Position numbers and translations under genes: made by a program. A stretch of 64,000 bases of DNA from Haemophilus parahaemolyticus. Lineage in GTDB: Bacteria; Pseudomonadota; Gammaproteobacteria; Enterobacterales; Pasteurellaceae. The notes beneath the pieces are model-generated. The model searched no databases and was not told the origin of the DNA. It was given only the letters and a program-made list of their open reading frames with translations. The stretch's first letter is position 1. Every line of letters starts with the position of its first letter. This document shows, one piece after another, positions 15,777-25,638 of this stretch. The stretch spans positions 62,001 through 126,000 of the forward strand of contig NZ_MUXY01000003.1 in NCBI RefSeq assembly GCF_002015035.1, given 5' to 3'.

Positions 15777-18413
15777 CTAACCTGTATTTCGCATTCCTGC
15801 TGCAATCCCCGTGATAGTAATCATCAAGGCTTGTTCAAGCTCTGGATCTGGGTTCTCCGTTTGGCGTAAACGGGCAAGCAACTCAACTTGTAATAAGTTA
15901 AGTGGGTCAGTGTACACATTACGTAAGGCGATAGAATCGGCAATCCAAGGTAAATCACCCATTAACTGACCATCGCTTGATAAAGCAAGGATGGTTTGAA
16001 TATCCTCACTCAATTGCGTACGGAGATTTTGCCCTAGGCGTTGCAACTCTTTAGCGACTAAGCGTTGATCATAATATTCTGCCAACCATAAATCTGCTTT
16101 GGAGAACACCATCTCAAGCATACCGATACGGGTTGAGAAGAAAGGCCACTCTTTACTCATCTCTTTAAGCGTTGTTTCATCACCTGCTTCAATCATTTTA
16201 CGCAATGCAGCTCCCGCACCAAGCCATGCTGGTAGCATTAAGCGGTTTTGCATCCACGCAAAGATCCAAGGAATAGCACGTAAACTCTCCACGCCACCAT
16301 TTGGATTACGTTTTGAAGGGCGTGAACCTAGCGGTAATTTCGCCAACTCTTGTTCTGGCGTTGCAGAACGGAAATATGGCACAAAATCAGGTTCGCCACG
16401 CACCACGCTGCGATAAATTTCACATGAAATTTCTGAGCCTTTATCCATTACATCACGCCAGCTCTGTTTGGGCTCTGGCGGCGGAAGTAAGTTCGCTTCT
16501 AACACCGCACTCGCGTATAAATTCAAGGTATCAACAGCCACTTCCGGCAAGCCAAGTTTAAAGCGAATCATCTCACCCTGTTCTGTTACACGTAAGCCCG
16601 ATTTCAATGAGCGAGGCGGTTGTGATAAAAGTGCTGCGTGAGCAGGTGCACCGCCACGACCAACCGTACCACCACGACCGTGGAATAAAACGAGCTCAAT
16701 ATTATGTTTTTCTGCCAAGTTCACTAAGGCTTCTTGTGAGCGATATTGTGCCCAAGAAGCGGCTAACATTCCCGCATCTTTTGCAGAATCGGAATAGCCG
16801 ATCATTACCATTTGGTAGTTATTGATAATGCCGCGATACCAGCCGATATTGAACAAATCGGTCATTACTTTTTCACTGTGATCTAAGTCATCCAATGTTT
16901 CGAATAGCGGGGCAACGGGAATCGTATATTTACAGCCTGCTTCTTTGAGTAATAAATGCACTGCTAACACATCCGATGCTTCACGAGCCATAGAGATCAC
17001 ATAAGCCGAAATCACGCCTTCTGGCTGCTCAGCGACAACTTTGCAAGTGTCTAAAATTTCTTGCGTTTCTGGGCTTGGCGTCCAATTAGTTGGAATAAGC
17101 GGGCGGCGTGAGCTTAATTCACGCACTAAAAACGCCTGTTTATCATTTTCAGTCCATTGTGAATAGTCGCCTAAGCCAATATAGCGGGTGATTTCTGCAA
17201 TTGCCATTTCATGACGGGTACTCTCTTGGCGAATATCTAAGCGAGAAAGACTTAAACCAAAGCAGCGAATGCGACGTAAGCAATCTAGTAAACCACCGTT
17301 TGCGATGATACTCATTCCGCAAGCGTGTAACGATTGGTAGCAATCGAAAAGCGGTTCCCAAAGCTCTTCGTCATTAAATAACACTTCATCTTTTCTGATG
17401 GTAACGGGTTTACCTTCAATTAACTCGCCAAAGTAAGTTAAAGTATTTTGTAATTTGCTACGTAAGCCTTTTACCACCACACGGTATGGCTCGATATGAT
17501 CGCCATATTTTTCACGGAATTCAGGCGTGCAGTGCACCACTGAAAGCTCTTCAGCTAAATTACTAATATCGCGTAAGAAAAGATCTGCGGCTTTCCAACG
17601 GTTCATATAGAAAACTTTGCGAGTTACTTCAGAGGTCACAAACGGATTGCCATCGCGGTCGCCACCCATCCAGGAAGAGAAACGCACAGGGACAAGTGCT
17701 ACATCGTGTTGCACGCCAAAATGTTTTTCTAATTGGAAATTCAACTCGCGGCAGAAGTCTGGCACAGCAGTCCAAAGGCTATTTTCAATAATAGCCATTC
17801 CCCATTTAGCTTCATCAATTGGAGTTGGACGAGCGGCACGAATTTCATTGGTATGCCACGCGAGTGCAATTAACTGCATCAAACGGCGTTGTAGGCGGAA
17901 TTTTTCGCCCTCGGTTAAATCATCGTGCTCTAATTGTTCTAAACATTTATTGATCTCAACATGTTTATGCACTAAAGAACGGCGTGTTACTTCGGTTGGG
18001 TGAGCGGTTAAAACAAGCTCAACCAGTAATTTTTCAACGGTTTGAATGACTAACTCAACAGGCGTATTTTGTGCTTTCAAGCGGGCGAAAAGTGCACCTA
18101 GAGCACGATTACCTAAGGTTTCATCATAATCATGTCGAGAGATCGTTTGATATTGTTCTGCAATATTGGTGAGGTTTAAGAATTGGCTAAAAGCTCGTGC
18201 CACAGGCAAGACATTTTCTGTCGAAATATGAGCAAGTTTATTCAGCAACTGCTCGCGGGCTTGTTCATCACCACTACGAGATTTTTTTGAAAGCTGACGA
18301 ATGCTCTCAATGAGATCTAAAATTTCGCTTCCTTGTGCTTCTCGAATGGTTTCTCCTAAAAATTCGCCCAACATATGAATGTTTTGACGCACGCCAGAAT
18401 GAGGTTGGCTCAT
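15777..18413 (-). CDS. ppc: Phosphoenolpyruvate carboxylase
   Basis: Ppc carboxylates phosphoenolpyruvate to oxaloacetate and refills the citric-acid cycle, important in capnophilic Pasteurellaceae. The 878-residue protein is near the E. coli length (883). It has the catalytic-histidine motif [13 protein letters not shown] (about residues 133-145), [34 protein letters not shown], the [16 protein letters not shown] loop, and the C-terminal RNTG. AGGAAAC lies before the ATG. It is transcribed alone, with its own terminator. Confidence 0.98.
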   Translation of the reverse strand: MSQPHSGVRQNIHMLGEFLGETIREAQGSEILDLIESIRQLSKKSRSGDEQAREQLLNKLAHISTENVLPVARAFSQFLNLTNIAEQYQTISRHDYDETLGNRALGALFARLKAQNTPVELVIQTVEKLLVELVLTAHPTEVTRRSLVHKHVEINKCLEQLEHDDLTEGEKFRLQRRLMQLIALAWHTNEIRAARPTPIDEAKWGMAIIENSLWTAVPDFCRELNFQLEKHFGVQHDVALVPVRFSSWMGGDRDGNPFVTSEVTRKVFYMNRWKAADLFLRDISNLAEELSVVHCTPEFREKYGDHIEPYRVVVKGLRSKLQNTLTYFGELIEGKPVTIRKDEVLFNDEELWEPLFDCYQSLHACGMSIIANGGLLDCLRRIRCFGLSLSRLDIRQESTRHEMAIAEITRYIGLGDYSQWTENDKQAFLVRELSSRRPLIPTNWTPSPETQEILDTCKVVAEQPEGVISAYVISMAREASDVLAVHLLLKEAGCKYTIPVAPLFETLDDLDHSEKVMTDLFNIGWYRGIINNYQMVMIGYSDSAKDAGMLAASWAQYRSQEALVNLAEKHNIELVLFHGRGGTVGRGGAPAHAALLSQPPRSLKSGLRVTEQGEMIRFKLGLPEVAVDTLNLYASAVLEANLLPPPEPKQSWRDVMDKGSEISCEIYRSVVRGEPDFVPYFRSATPEQELAKLPLGSRPSKRNPNGGVESLRAIPWIFAWMQNRLMLPAWLGAGAALRKMIEAGDETTLKEMSKEWPFFSTRIGMLEMVFSKADLWLAEYYDQRLVAKELQRLGQNLRTQLSEDIQTILALSSDGQLMGDLPWIADSIALRNVYTDPLNLLQVELLARLRQTENPDPELEQALMITITGIAAGMRNTG

Positions 18414-18535
18414 AATGTTTCCTCTTTAGATTTTAAAAATTAACTGAAAATAGATATATCGAATTTGAGTTAAAATTTCAACCTAGAATTTTTTTATTTA
18501 TGAAAAAAATAATAAAATACGAATTTTATTCTGGA

Positions 18536-18569
18536 AATAAAAAAACGTAGAGCATATCACTCTACGTTT
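18536..18569 (-). terminator. Terminator of tyrP
   Basis: AAACGTAGAG (18543-18552) / CTCTACGTTT (18560-18569) forms a 10-bp stem with a 7-base loop, followed on the minus strand by TTTTATTT. It lies 12 bases past the tyrP stop. Confidence 0.88.
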
Positions 18570-18580
18570 AACTTACATAA

Positions 18581-19798
18581 TTAACCTGCAACAGACGGTA
18601 AAATTCCAGCTTGCATTAAGAATGGAATGACCATAATAATCACGCCCATAATCAACGCAATCACTAACGCGGTATTCCCACCTGCAACACGATATGGTAG
18701 ATTTGGGTGCAATTGACGAGCACGCCATGCCAAGCCGATTGGAAGCACTAATCCGTAGAAAGCAAAGAGTAAACCTGCATAGCCTAAGGCTGCGATAAAA
18801 CCATTTGGATAGAACAATGCAAACGCAAGCGGTGGAATAAAGGTTAATGGTGTCAAAATCAAGCGATTGTTTGGCAATTGTACGCGTTTTAATAAGTCGC
18901 CCACACCTTCAAAAATCCCCATTGCTACTCCTAAGAATGAGGTAATTAATGCTAATGTGGAGAAAATTCGTACCATTTCACCTAACACGGTGTTGCCCGT
19001 GATTTGACTTGTTGCTTTCACTAAGCCGTTTAAGGTTGCATCTTGTTTTAATAATGTCGCAAACTCATTTTGGCTCAACACCCCGTGCGTTGCCAATTGC
19101 CATAATAGATAGGCTGAGAGTGGGATAATGGTTCCGATTAACACCGCAACACGGATTTTTTTGATGTCTGCTTCTAAATAGCTGTTGATGCTCCCCATAA
19201 TCACATGGAAACCAAACGACGTGAAGAAGATAGGAATTGCAGAAATCACTAATAAATTATCTAACGGCACGGAGGTGAGGTTTTCTAATTTAGCTTTTGG
19301 AAGCATCATCATCAATACGCCAATGAATGCTACAATTTTTCCTATAAAGAGTATACGGGTTAGGCCATCGACACCTTTAATCCCAATAACAACAAAAGTA
19401 CCAAGAATAAAGGTAAAAATTAAAATCCCGAGTTTTAATGCATTATCTGCCCCTAAATTTTCAGGCAATACCCCTGAAACCAATGAGCCACCACCCGTAA
19501 TATAGGCAGCTAATAAGGCATAAAGTAAAATTAATAAGCTAGCGGTGGCAAGTACACGCCCTGTGATACCAAAATATTGCTCGGCAAGCGTTGCTACGCC
19601 GACATCTTGCTGTTTAGCTGTTTGGTATACTTCCATAAAAAGCAAGCCTGTATAGGTAAGTAATAACCATAAACCAATGAGTAAGACGAGCGTCATGCCA
19701 AAGCCCATTCCTGCAGAAGTAAGCGGCATCGCTAACATTCCCGCGCCAATGGTCGTGCCTGCAATCATTAAGGCACTGCCCAAAATTTTATTTTTCAT
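18581..19798 (-). CDS. tyrP: Tyrosine-specific transport protein TyrP
   Basis: TyrP is a proton-driven importer of tyrosine of the aromatic amino-acid HAAAP family. The 405-residue protein has about 11 transmembrane segments and begins like E. coli TyrP (403 residues): LGSALMIAGTTIGAGMLAMPL at residues 5-25 in parts, then IPIFFTSFGFHV, SFLGVAMGIFEGVGDLL and LPPLAFALFYPNGF-like sequence. TnaB and Mtr are alternatives, but the similarity is closest to TyrP. No TyrR or TrpR box was seen upstream. Confidence 0.9.
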   Translation of the reverse strand: MKNKILGSALMIAGTTIGAGMLAMPLTSAGMGFGMTLVLLIGLWLLLTYTGLLFMEVYQTAKQQDVGVATLAEQYFGITGRVLATASLLILLYALLAAYITGGGSLVSGVLPENLGADNALKLGILIFTFILGTFVVIGIKGVDGLTRILFIGKIVAFIGVLMMMLPKAKLENLTSVPLDNLLVISAIPIFFTSFGFHVIMGSINSYLEADIKKIRVAVLIGTIIPLSAYLLWQLATHGVLSQNEFATLLKQDATLNGLVKATSQITGNTVLGEMVRIFSTLALITSFLGVAMGIFEGVGDLLKRVQLPNNRLILTPLTFIPPLAFALFYPNGFIAALGYAGLLFAFYGLVLPIGLAWRARQLHPNLPYRVAGGNTALVIALIMGVIIMVIPFLMQAGILPSVAG

Positions 19799-19922
19799 AA
19801 GATCTCCTGTATATAAGAAGTTTGCATTCTAGCAAATCTAAAAGTATTCATTTAAAGCGATGGTTGTTTTCTATGCTAAATTTCATTATTTGTAGCGATA
19901 CAAGCAGTGTTTTTTATCTATT

Positions 19923-20888
19923 TTAGACAAATTTTAATGCATCTTCTACAATTGACACATTCGCCCCTGGTTTACACGCATTTTCACTTAAATGGCGACG
20001 CCACTGTCTTGCACCTTTGCAATTTTGGAATGCTCCAAGAATATGACGAACGATATGATTAAGGTAAACCCCTTTCGCTAATTCCTGTTCGATATAAGGC
20101 AACATCTTTTCCACTGCTTCTCGGGCAGTAACAAGCGGTCGATTTTCGCCAAAAATTTGCGAGTCAATTTCTCCCAATAATGAAGGATTTTGATAAGCCT
20201 CGCGCCCCACCATCACACCATCAACGAATTGAAGATGATGTTTAATTTCTTCAATGGTCTTAATACCACCATTGATAGAGATGTTGAGATGTGAAAAATC
20301 ACGCTTGAGCTGATAAACGCGTTCATAATCAAGTGGTGGAATTTCTCGATTTTCTTTCGGGCTTAAGCCAGAAAGCCATGCTTTACGAGCGTGCACGATA
20401 AAATCGTTCGAATAAGGTTGCACTTTTTCAATGAAATCGCAGAGAAATTCGTAGCTGTCTAAATCATCAATTCCGATGCGATGTTTAACCGTCACAGGGA
20501 TTTGGACTGCATCTTGCATTGCTTTAATGCAGTCTGCAACTAAATCGGCTTTACCCATCAAACAAGCGCCAAACATGCCATTTTGTACGCGATCAGACGG
20601 GCAACCTACATTTAAATTCACTTCCGCATAACCGCGTTCTTCTACCAATTTTGCACAATGTGCCAGCTGTTTTGGATCGCTTCCGCCTAATTGCAATGCT
20701 ACTGGGTTTTCAGCAGGATTGTACTCCAACAGATCATATTTGGCATGAATGATTGCTGGAGCGGTGATCATTTCGGTATAAAGCAAAGCGTGTTGGCTAA
20801 ATTGGCGATGAAAATAACGGCAATGACGCGTAGTCCAATCTAGCATAGGGGCAACAGAAAATCGCCCTGAATAAAAATTTTTCTGCAT
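19923..20888 (-). CDS. dusA: tRNA-dihydrouridine(20/20a) synthase DusA
   Basis: DusA reduces uridine to dihydrouridine at positions 20/20a of tRNA with FMN and NADPH. The 321-residue protein has [19 protein letters not shown] at the FMN site, the catalytic cysteine in [30 protein letters not shown] and [13 protein letters not shown]. The [12 protein letters not shown] segment near the C-terminus marks the DusA subgroup rather than DusB or DusC. It is divergent from nrdB. Confidence 0.95.
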   Translation of the reverse strand: MQKNFYSGRFSVAPMLDWTTRHCRYFHRQFSQHALLYTEMITAPAIIHAKYDLLEYNPAENPVALQLGGSDPKQLAHCAKLVEERGYAEVNLNVGCPSDRVQNGMFGACLMGKADLVADCIKAMQDAVQIPVTVKHRIGIDDLDSYEFLCDFIEKVQPYSNDFIVHARKAWLSGLSPKENREIPPLDYERVYQLKRDFSHLNISINGGIKTIEEIKHHLQFVDGVMVGREAYQNPSLLGEIDSQIFGENRPLVTAREAVEKMLPYIEQELAKGVYLNHIVRHILGAFQNCKGARQWRRHLSENACKPGANVSIVEDALKFV

Positions 20889-21062
20889 AGTTTTATAAAT
20901 TGAAAGGGATTAAATTTTCTGAGAGTTTTGCAAAAGAGTTCAGAAATATAACCGCTAGTGATAAGGATGAAATATGGCAAGATAATACTATAAATCAAAG
21001 CGCTTTGCTTTAATTTTCTGGTAAAAAAGAAAGATATACACAAGATATCCATAAGCAAAACA

Positions 21063-21078
21063 ACACAATATATTGTGC
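21063..21078 (+). promoter_or_regulatory. NrdR box 1
   Basis: ACACAATATATTGTGC fits the NrdR palindrome pattern acaCwATATAwtgtgt. It is the first of a pair in front of nrdB. Confidence 0.8.
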
Positions 21079-21093
21079 TTTTATAACACTGAA

Positions 21094-21109
21094 GCACAAT
21101 ATATAGAAC
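21094..21109 (+). promoter_or_regulatory. NrdR box 2
   Basis: GCACAATATATAGAAC lies 31 bases after box 1 (start to start), about three helical turns, the spacing usual for paired NrdR sites in front of ribonucleotide reductase operons. Confidence 0.75.
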
Positions 21110-21169
21110 AAAATCGTCTAAAAGATTTTCTCTTTATAAATCAATAAACTAGTAAAGGAGGAGTAGAAA

Positions 21170-22243
21170 ATGTGCTCAAAAGCATTTTGTCAAGACTTGT
21201 TCTTACCAAAGAAATTCCCTAGAATTCGCCCTCAATTTCAACAAGGAAACATAGGGCAAAGTATGAAAAGACGTAATCTTTTTGAAAAACGCTTGAACAT
21301 CAAACCATACGAATATCCTGAGCTACTTGAGTTTAAAGATGCTATTCGTCACTCATATTGGCTACACACCGAATTCAATTTTACAGGTGATATTCAAGAT
21401 TATCGCACAACCATTAGCGACCACGAACGCCACGTTTTAACACGTGCAATGCTGGCGATTTCACAGGTAGAAGTGAATGTAAAACGTTTCTGGGGTGAGC
21501 TCTATCATTATTTTCCAAAACCTGAAATGGATGATGTGGGGGGGACTTTTGCTGAATCAGAGGTTCGCCACAAAGATGCTTATTCATTTTTGCTTGAAAA
21601 ATTAGGCTTAAATGAGATGTTTAGCCAAATTCAAGAGATTGAGCCGTTAATGAACCGCATCCGCTACATGGAAGCCTTTATGAAAGATAAAGATGCAGGC
21701 AAAGGCGAGTTTGTACTTTCTTTAGTGCTTTTCTCTTTATTCGTTGAACATATTTCATTATTTGGTCAATTCTTGATTATGATGTCTTTCAATAAGTATA
21801 AAAACTTATTCAAGGGGATTTCAAATGCGGTTGAAGCAACTTCTAAAGAAGAAGAGATTCATGGTAAATTTGGTATTGCATTATATGAAATTTTACGTGA
21901 TGAACATTCAGAATTATTTACAGATGAATTCTTCGTTGAATTAAAAACCTTAGCAGATCAAGCATTTGATGCAGAAAAAGACATTTTAGATTGGATTTTT
22001 GAAGACGGTGATTTGAGCTTTATTAGCAAAGAAACTGTGCTCAATTACATTAAAAGCCGTTGTAACAATTCATTGATGATATTAGGTTTAGAACCACCAC
22101 ACGACATCAATCCTGAATTGTTAAAAGAAACAGAGTGGTTTGATATTGAGATTCTTTCAACCAAAGAAACGGATTTCTTTAACAAACGTAGTACCGATTA
22201 TAGTAAAAAAATGAAACAGATTACCGCAGATGATTTATTCTAG
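21170..22243 (+). CDS. nrdB: Class I ribonucleotide reductase small subunit (R2)
   Basis: R2 houses the dimetal-tyrosyl radical cofactor used by the large subunit to reduce ribonucleotides. In this 357-residue protein the expected ligands are all visible: E101, E131 and H134 (ESEVRH), E193 (FVEH), E228 and H231 (EEEIH), and the radical tyrosine Y138. E101 occupies the place of Asp84 in E. coli NrdB. There is no ATP-cone. A strong AAAGGAGGAG precedes the ATG, giving about 31 residues before the family-like N-terminus MKRRNLFEKR (ATG at 21263, no good ribosome-binding site). nrdA overlaps its end by 14 bases. The type is unlike the E. coli NrdB normal for this family. Confidence 0.9.
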   Translation: MCSKAFCQDLFLPKKFPRIRPQFQQGNIGQSMKRRNLFEKRLNIKPYEYPELLEFKDAIRHSYWLHTEFNFTGDIQDYRTTISDHERHVLTRAMLAISQVEVNVKRFWGELYHYFPKPEMDDVGGTFAESEVRHKDAYSFLLEKLGLNEMFSQIQEIEPLMNRIRYMEAFMKDKDAGKGEFVLSLVLFSLFVEHISLFGQFLIMMSFNKYKNLFKGISNAVEATSKEEEIHGKFGIALYEILRDEHSELFTDEFFVELKTLADQAFDAEKDILDWIFEDGDLSFISKETVLNYIKSRCNNSLMILGLEPPHDINPELLKETEWFDIEILSTKETDFFNKRSTDYSKKMKQITADDLF

Positions 22244-23894
22244 TTCCCGTCCCGATTTTGCTTGGCTAAACAAAGATAGCCGTTTATTTTTAGAACGTGG
22301 TTATTTACTTGAAGGAACAACCGCTTTAGACCGTATCCGTTATATTGCTGAACACGCTGAAAGAAAATTAGGTATTGAAGGTTATGCGGATAAATTCTTC
22401 CACTATATGGCTCGTGGTTATTTCTCACTTTCATCGCCAATTTGGTCAAACTTTGGCTTAGACCGTGGTTTACCAATTTCTTGTTTTGGTAGTTATATTG
22501 GGGATTCTATCCACGAAATTATGGAAACTACTGCAGAAGTGGGGATGATGAGTAAAATCGGTGGCGGTACATCAGGCTATTTTGGCGATATTCGTCCACG
22601 TGGTTCATCAATCAGAAACAACGGTAAATCAGATGGCTCATTTAATTTCAGTAAGTTATTTGACACCGTTATCGATGTAATTTCTCAAGGGACTTCCCGT
22701 AAAGGTCAATTCGCAGGCTATATTGATATTGAACACGGCGATATTAATGAATGGTTAGACATTCATACTGAAGGTAATCCAATTCAGTTAATGTATTATG
22801 GTGTTTGCGTAGGGCACGAATGGTTAGAGTCAATGAAAGCTGGCGATCCATATAAACGCCAGCTTTGGGCAAAATTACTGCAACGTAAAACCGAAACGGG
22901 TATTCCATATCTATTCTTTAAAGACAATGCGAATGCAGGTCTCCCAGACGTTTATAAAGATAAAAATATGACCGTACATGCTTCAAACTTGTGTACGGAG
23001 ATTATGTTGCCATCAAGCTCTGATGAGAGCTTTGTATGCTGCTTATCTTCAATGAACCTGCTCTATTTTGATGAGTGGAAAGATACCGATGCACCAGAAG
23101 TATTAACCTACTTCTTAGATGTAGTAATGAGTGAATTTATTGAGAAAAGTAATGAAATTCCATTCTTGCATCGTGCAAATAAATTTGCTCGTCGCCACCG
23201 TGCATTAGGTTTAGGGGTATTAGGCTGGCACAGTTATTTACAAGCGAACAACATTGCGTTTGATAGCTTCCAAGCGATGCAAAAAAATAATGAAATTTTC
23301 CGTACCTTACAGGAAAAAACATTAAAAGCGTCAAAAGAATTAGCACAACGTTTTGGTGAGCCTGAAATCTTAAAAGGCTACGGACGCCGTAATACCACAT
23401 TGATGTCAATAGCACCAACTAAATCAAGTAGCTTTATTTTAGGTAGCGTATCGCCATCGGTTGAACCATTTAAATCGAACTACTATGTAAAAGATTTGGC
23501 TAAAATCAAAACCATTTACAAAAACCCATTCTTAGAGAAATTACTCAAAGAAAAAGGTTTAGATAACGAAGAAATTTGGGAATCTATCTTACATAACGAC
23601 GGTTCTGTGCAACATTTGGCACAACTAACTGATGAAGAGAAAGAAATATTCAAAACCTTTTCTGAAATCAGTCAATTAAGTGTAATTCAACAAGCAGCAC
23701 AACGCCAAAAATATATCGATCAAGGTCAGAGTATTAATATTATGGTGCATCCTGCAACACCTGCAAAAGATTTGAACCAGTTATACTTAACCGCAGAAGA
23801 GTTAGGTTTAAAATCAATTTACTATCAATACTCAATGAGTGCAGCACAAGTGTTTAACCGCAACTTATTAAGTTGTTCAAGTTGTGAAGGCTAA
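22230..23894 (+). CDS. nrdA: Short class I ribonucleotide reductase large subunit (R1)
   Basis: R1 carries the active site for ribonucleoside diphosphate reduction. At 554 residues it is some 200 shorter than E. coli NrdA, mainly because the N-terminal ATP-cone (dATP off-switch) is absent. The catalytic set is complete: C85 in PISCF, N253-C255-E257 in NLCTE, C270 in VCC, the tyrosine pair in IYYQYS (531-532) and the C-terminal CSSC (549-552) that accepts electrons from thioredoxin or glutaredoxin. An additional C271 follows C270. The ATG overlaps the nrdB stop by 14 bases. Probably a non-housekeeping or acquired enzyme; whether an E. coli-type nrdAB also exists cannot be seen here. Confidence 0.9.
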   Translation: MIYSSSRPDFAWLNKDSRLFLERGYLLEGTTALDRIRYIAEHAERKLGIEGYADKFFHYMARGYFSLSSPIWSNFGLDRGLPISCFGSYIGDSIHEIMETTAEVGMMSKIGGGTSGYFGDIRPRGSSIRNNGKSDGSFNFSKLFDTVIDVISQGTSRKGQFAGYIDIEHGDINEWLDIHTEGNPIQLMYYGVCVGHEWLESMKAGDPYKRQLWAKLLQRKTETGIPYLFFKDNANAGLPDVYKDKNMTVHASNLCTEIMLPSSSDESFVCCLSSMNLLYFDEWKDTDAPEVLTYFLDVVMSEFIEKSNEIPFLHRANKFARRHRALGLGVLGWHSYLQANNIAFDSFQAMQKNNEIFRTLQEKTLKASKELAQRFGEPEILKGYGRRNTTLMSIAPTKSSSFILGSVSPSVEPFKSNYYVKDLAKIKTIYKNPFLEKLLKEKGLDNEEIWESILHNDGSVQHLAQLTDEEKEIFKTFSEISQLSVIQQAAQRQKYIDQGQSINIMVHPATPAKDLNQLYLTAEELGLKSIYYQYSMSAAQVFNRNLLSCSSCEG

Positions 23895-23904
23895 TCCTAG
23901 AAAT

Positions 23905-23942
23905 GAAAAAAGCAACTGTGTTTTTAGGTAAACACAGTTGCT
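23905..23942 (-). terminator. Terminator of the BASS transporter gene
   Basis: AGCAACTGTGTTT (23911-23923) / AAACACAGTTGCT (23930-23942) is a 13-bp perfect stem followed on the minus strand by TTTTTTC. It lies between the convergent nrdA and the transporter gene and may also slow nrdA transcripts. Confidence 0.88.
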
Positions 23943-23956
23943 ACAATACACAAATT

Positions 23957-24901
23957 TTATTTATTCGTTTTATGATTGTCCTTCATATTCGAGAAAATAT
24001 TTGCTAAAACTGGACCTGAAACGTTGTGCCAGAAACTAAATAAAGCACTTGGTACAGCAGCTATTGGATTAAAATGTGCAGCGGCTAATGCGGCACCCAA
24101 TCCTGAATTTTGCATTCCTACCTCAATGGCAATAGCTTTGCTATCGACTACATTTAATTTGAATAATTTTGCAGAAAAGAAACCAATTAAATAGCCTAAA
24201 CAGTTGTGCAACACTACTACACTGAAAATCAACAAGCCTGATTCTACAATTTTATCTTTACTTACCGCAACCACAGCAGCCAAAATTAATACAATTGAAA
24301 TAACGGAAACTAACGGCATGGTTTGGCTTGCTTGTTCAATTACTTTCTTAAATAATGCACGCACAACTAGTCCCAAGAAGATTGGGAAAAGCACCATTTT
24401 TAATACGGATAAGAACATTGCAGATGCATCAATATCTAACCATTGGCTAGCAAGAACGTAGAAGATTGTAGGCGTTAATAATGGTGAAAGCAACGTAGAA
24501 ATCGTTGTACAAGCAACTGAAAGAGCCGTATTTCCTTTTGCAAGATACGTCATTACATTTGAAGAGGTGCCGCCAGGACAAGAACCGACTAAAATAACCC
24601 CAACGGCTAAATCAGGCGGTAAGTCAAAGGCTTTAGCAAGAACAAAAGCGATTGAAGGCATAATAACAAATTGTCCAACTACGCCAATAAAGACAGATTT
24701 TGGATGCTTTGCTACTTCGCCGAAATCATTAAAGGTAAGCGTAATCCCCATACCAAACATAACTAAACCTAATAGGTAAGGAATATAAGGTGCGAAGATT
24801 TTAAATTCAGAAGGGAAATAGAAAGCAAGAACAGCAAAAACAATTGCCCAGAGTGCAAAAGTTTTACTAACAAATTGTGTAAGTTTAAGAAGAGTTTGCA
24901 T
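23957..24901 (-). CDS. Bile acid:sodium symporter (BASS) family transporter
   Basis: The inner-membrane protein of 314 residues has about 9-10 hydrophobic helices and the BASS sodium-site motifs: [31 protein letters not shown] (about 106-125) and [14 protein letters not shown]. Bacterial relatives move bile acids, pantoate (PanS) or keto acids, always with sodium. The substrate here cannot be read from sequence. It is monocistronic with its own terminator, and its upstream region contains a long inverted repeat. Confidence 0.88.
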   Translation of the reverse strand: MQTLLKLTQFVSKTFALWAIVFAVLAFYFPSEFKIFAPYIPYLLGLVMFGMGITLTFNDFGEVAKHPKSVFIGVVGQFVIMPSIAFVLAKAFDLPPDLAVGVILVGSCPGGTSSNVMTYLAKGNTALSVACTTISTLLSPLLTPTIFYVLASQWLDIDASAMFLSVLKMVLFPIFLGLVVRALFKKVIEQASQTMPLVSVISIVLILAAVVAVSKDKIVESGLLIFSVVVLHNCLGYLIGFFSAKLFKLNVVDSKAIAIEVGMQNSGLGAALAAAHFNPIAAVPSALFSFWHNVSGPVLANIFSNMKDNHKTNK

Positions 24902-24937
24902 ATAAAGTCCTATTCATTATTAAAAAATTAAGAAAGG

Positions 24938-24993
24938 TTCTGATTTTAGAGCGGATTATCCTACTTGTCTATCTCCACGATAAAAAATCAGAA
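24938..24993 (-). other. Inverted repeat ahead of the BASS transporter gene
   Basis: TTCTGATTTT (24938-24947) and AAAATCAGAA (24984-24993) form a perfect 10-bp pairing with a 36-base loop, in the 122-base gap between two minus-strand genes. It could be a terminator of the upstream RhtB gene or part of a structured leader of the transporter gene. Confidence 0.5.
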
Positions 24994-25023
24994 ACTACCA
25001 AACCACACTCATTTATTTTATCT

Positions 25024-25638
25024 TTACAATCCGATCTTCATTGCTAACCCAACAAAAATGGTGCCACAAATTTTATTTAACCCGCTGCCAATTGTTTGAT
25101 TATTTCTTAATAAACAACCCAATGGGGAGGCTGCTATCACTAATATGATGCACCAAACGGTACTTGTGCCGAGTAAAGTGAAGCCCAGTAATAAAAACGG
25201 TAAAAAGGTATTTTCTAAGTTTGAGGTAACAAATTGTGGCAATAATGCCAAGAAGAATAACACCACTTTAGGATTTAATATGTTAGTAATCACGCCTTGA
25301 CGATAAATTTTACCGAGTGGTAATTTGTCTAAATTTGGATTATCAATGACCAAAGGTTCACGCCACATTTTGATGCCTAAGTAAAGCAAATAAGCTGCAC
25401 CTGCATATTTTAGAATGGCAAATAGCATTGTGGAGTGAGCAACCACGCCCGCCAAACCTAAGGAAACGGCTAACACGTGAAATAGCATTCCCGTTTGAAT
25501 ACCGAGAGCGGAAACTATGCCCGATTTTTTGCCTTCCGCAATGGTGCGGGTAATAATATAAATGGTATCCGATCCAGGAGTAAGATTTAATAAAATACAA
25601 GCGGTTAAAAATCCCCAATAATTTACAATATCATTCAT
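25024..25638 (-). CDS. LysE/RhtB family amino-acid exporter
   Basis: The 204-residue membrane protein of the LysE superfamily has the N-terminal LLNLTPGSDTIYIITRTIAEGKKSG (about 17-41, matching the family signature in parts), six hydrophobic segments and the mid-protein GVITNILNPKVVLFFLALLPQF. Substrates in this family are homoserine, threonine, leucine and similar. Its ATG overlaps the stop of the upstream EamA gene by 4 bases, so it is the last gene of a three-exporter operon. The exact substrate is unknown. Confidence 0.88.
   Translation of the reverse strand: MNDIVNYWGFLTACILLNLTPGSDTIYIITRTIAEGKKSGIVSALGIQTGMLFHVLAVSLGLAGVVAHSTMLFAILKYAGAAYLLYLGIKMWREPLVIDNPNLDKLPLGKIYRQGVITNILNPKVVLFFLALLPQFVTSNLENTFLPFLLLGFTLLGTSTVWCIILVIAASPLGCLLRNNQTIGSGLNKICGTIFVGLAMKIGL

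Noticed and set aside
20840..21097. 85-codon open frame on the minus strand upstream of dusA
   Set aside because: It overlaps the dusA start and both the nrdB control region and NrdR box 1, has no ribosome-binding site and no recognisable motif.
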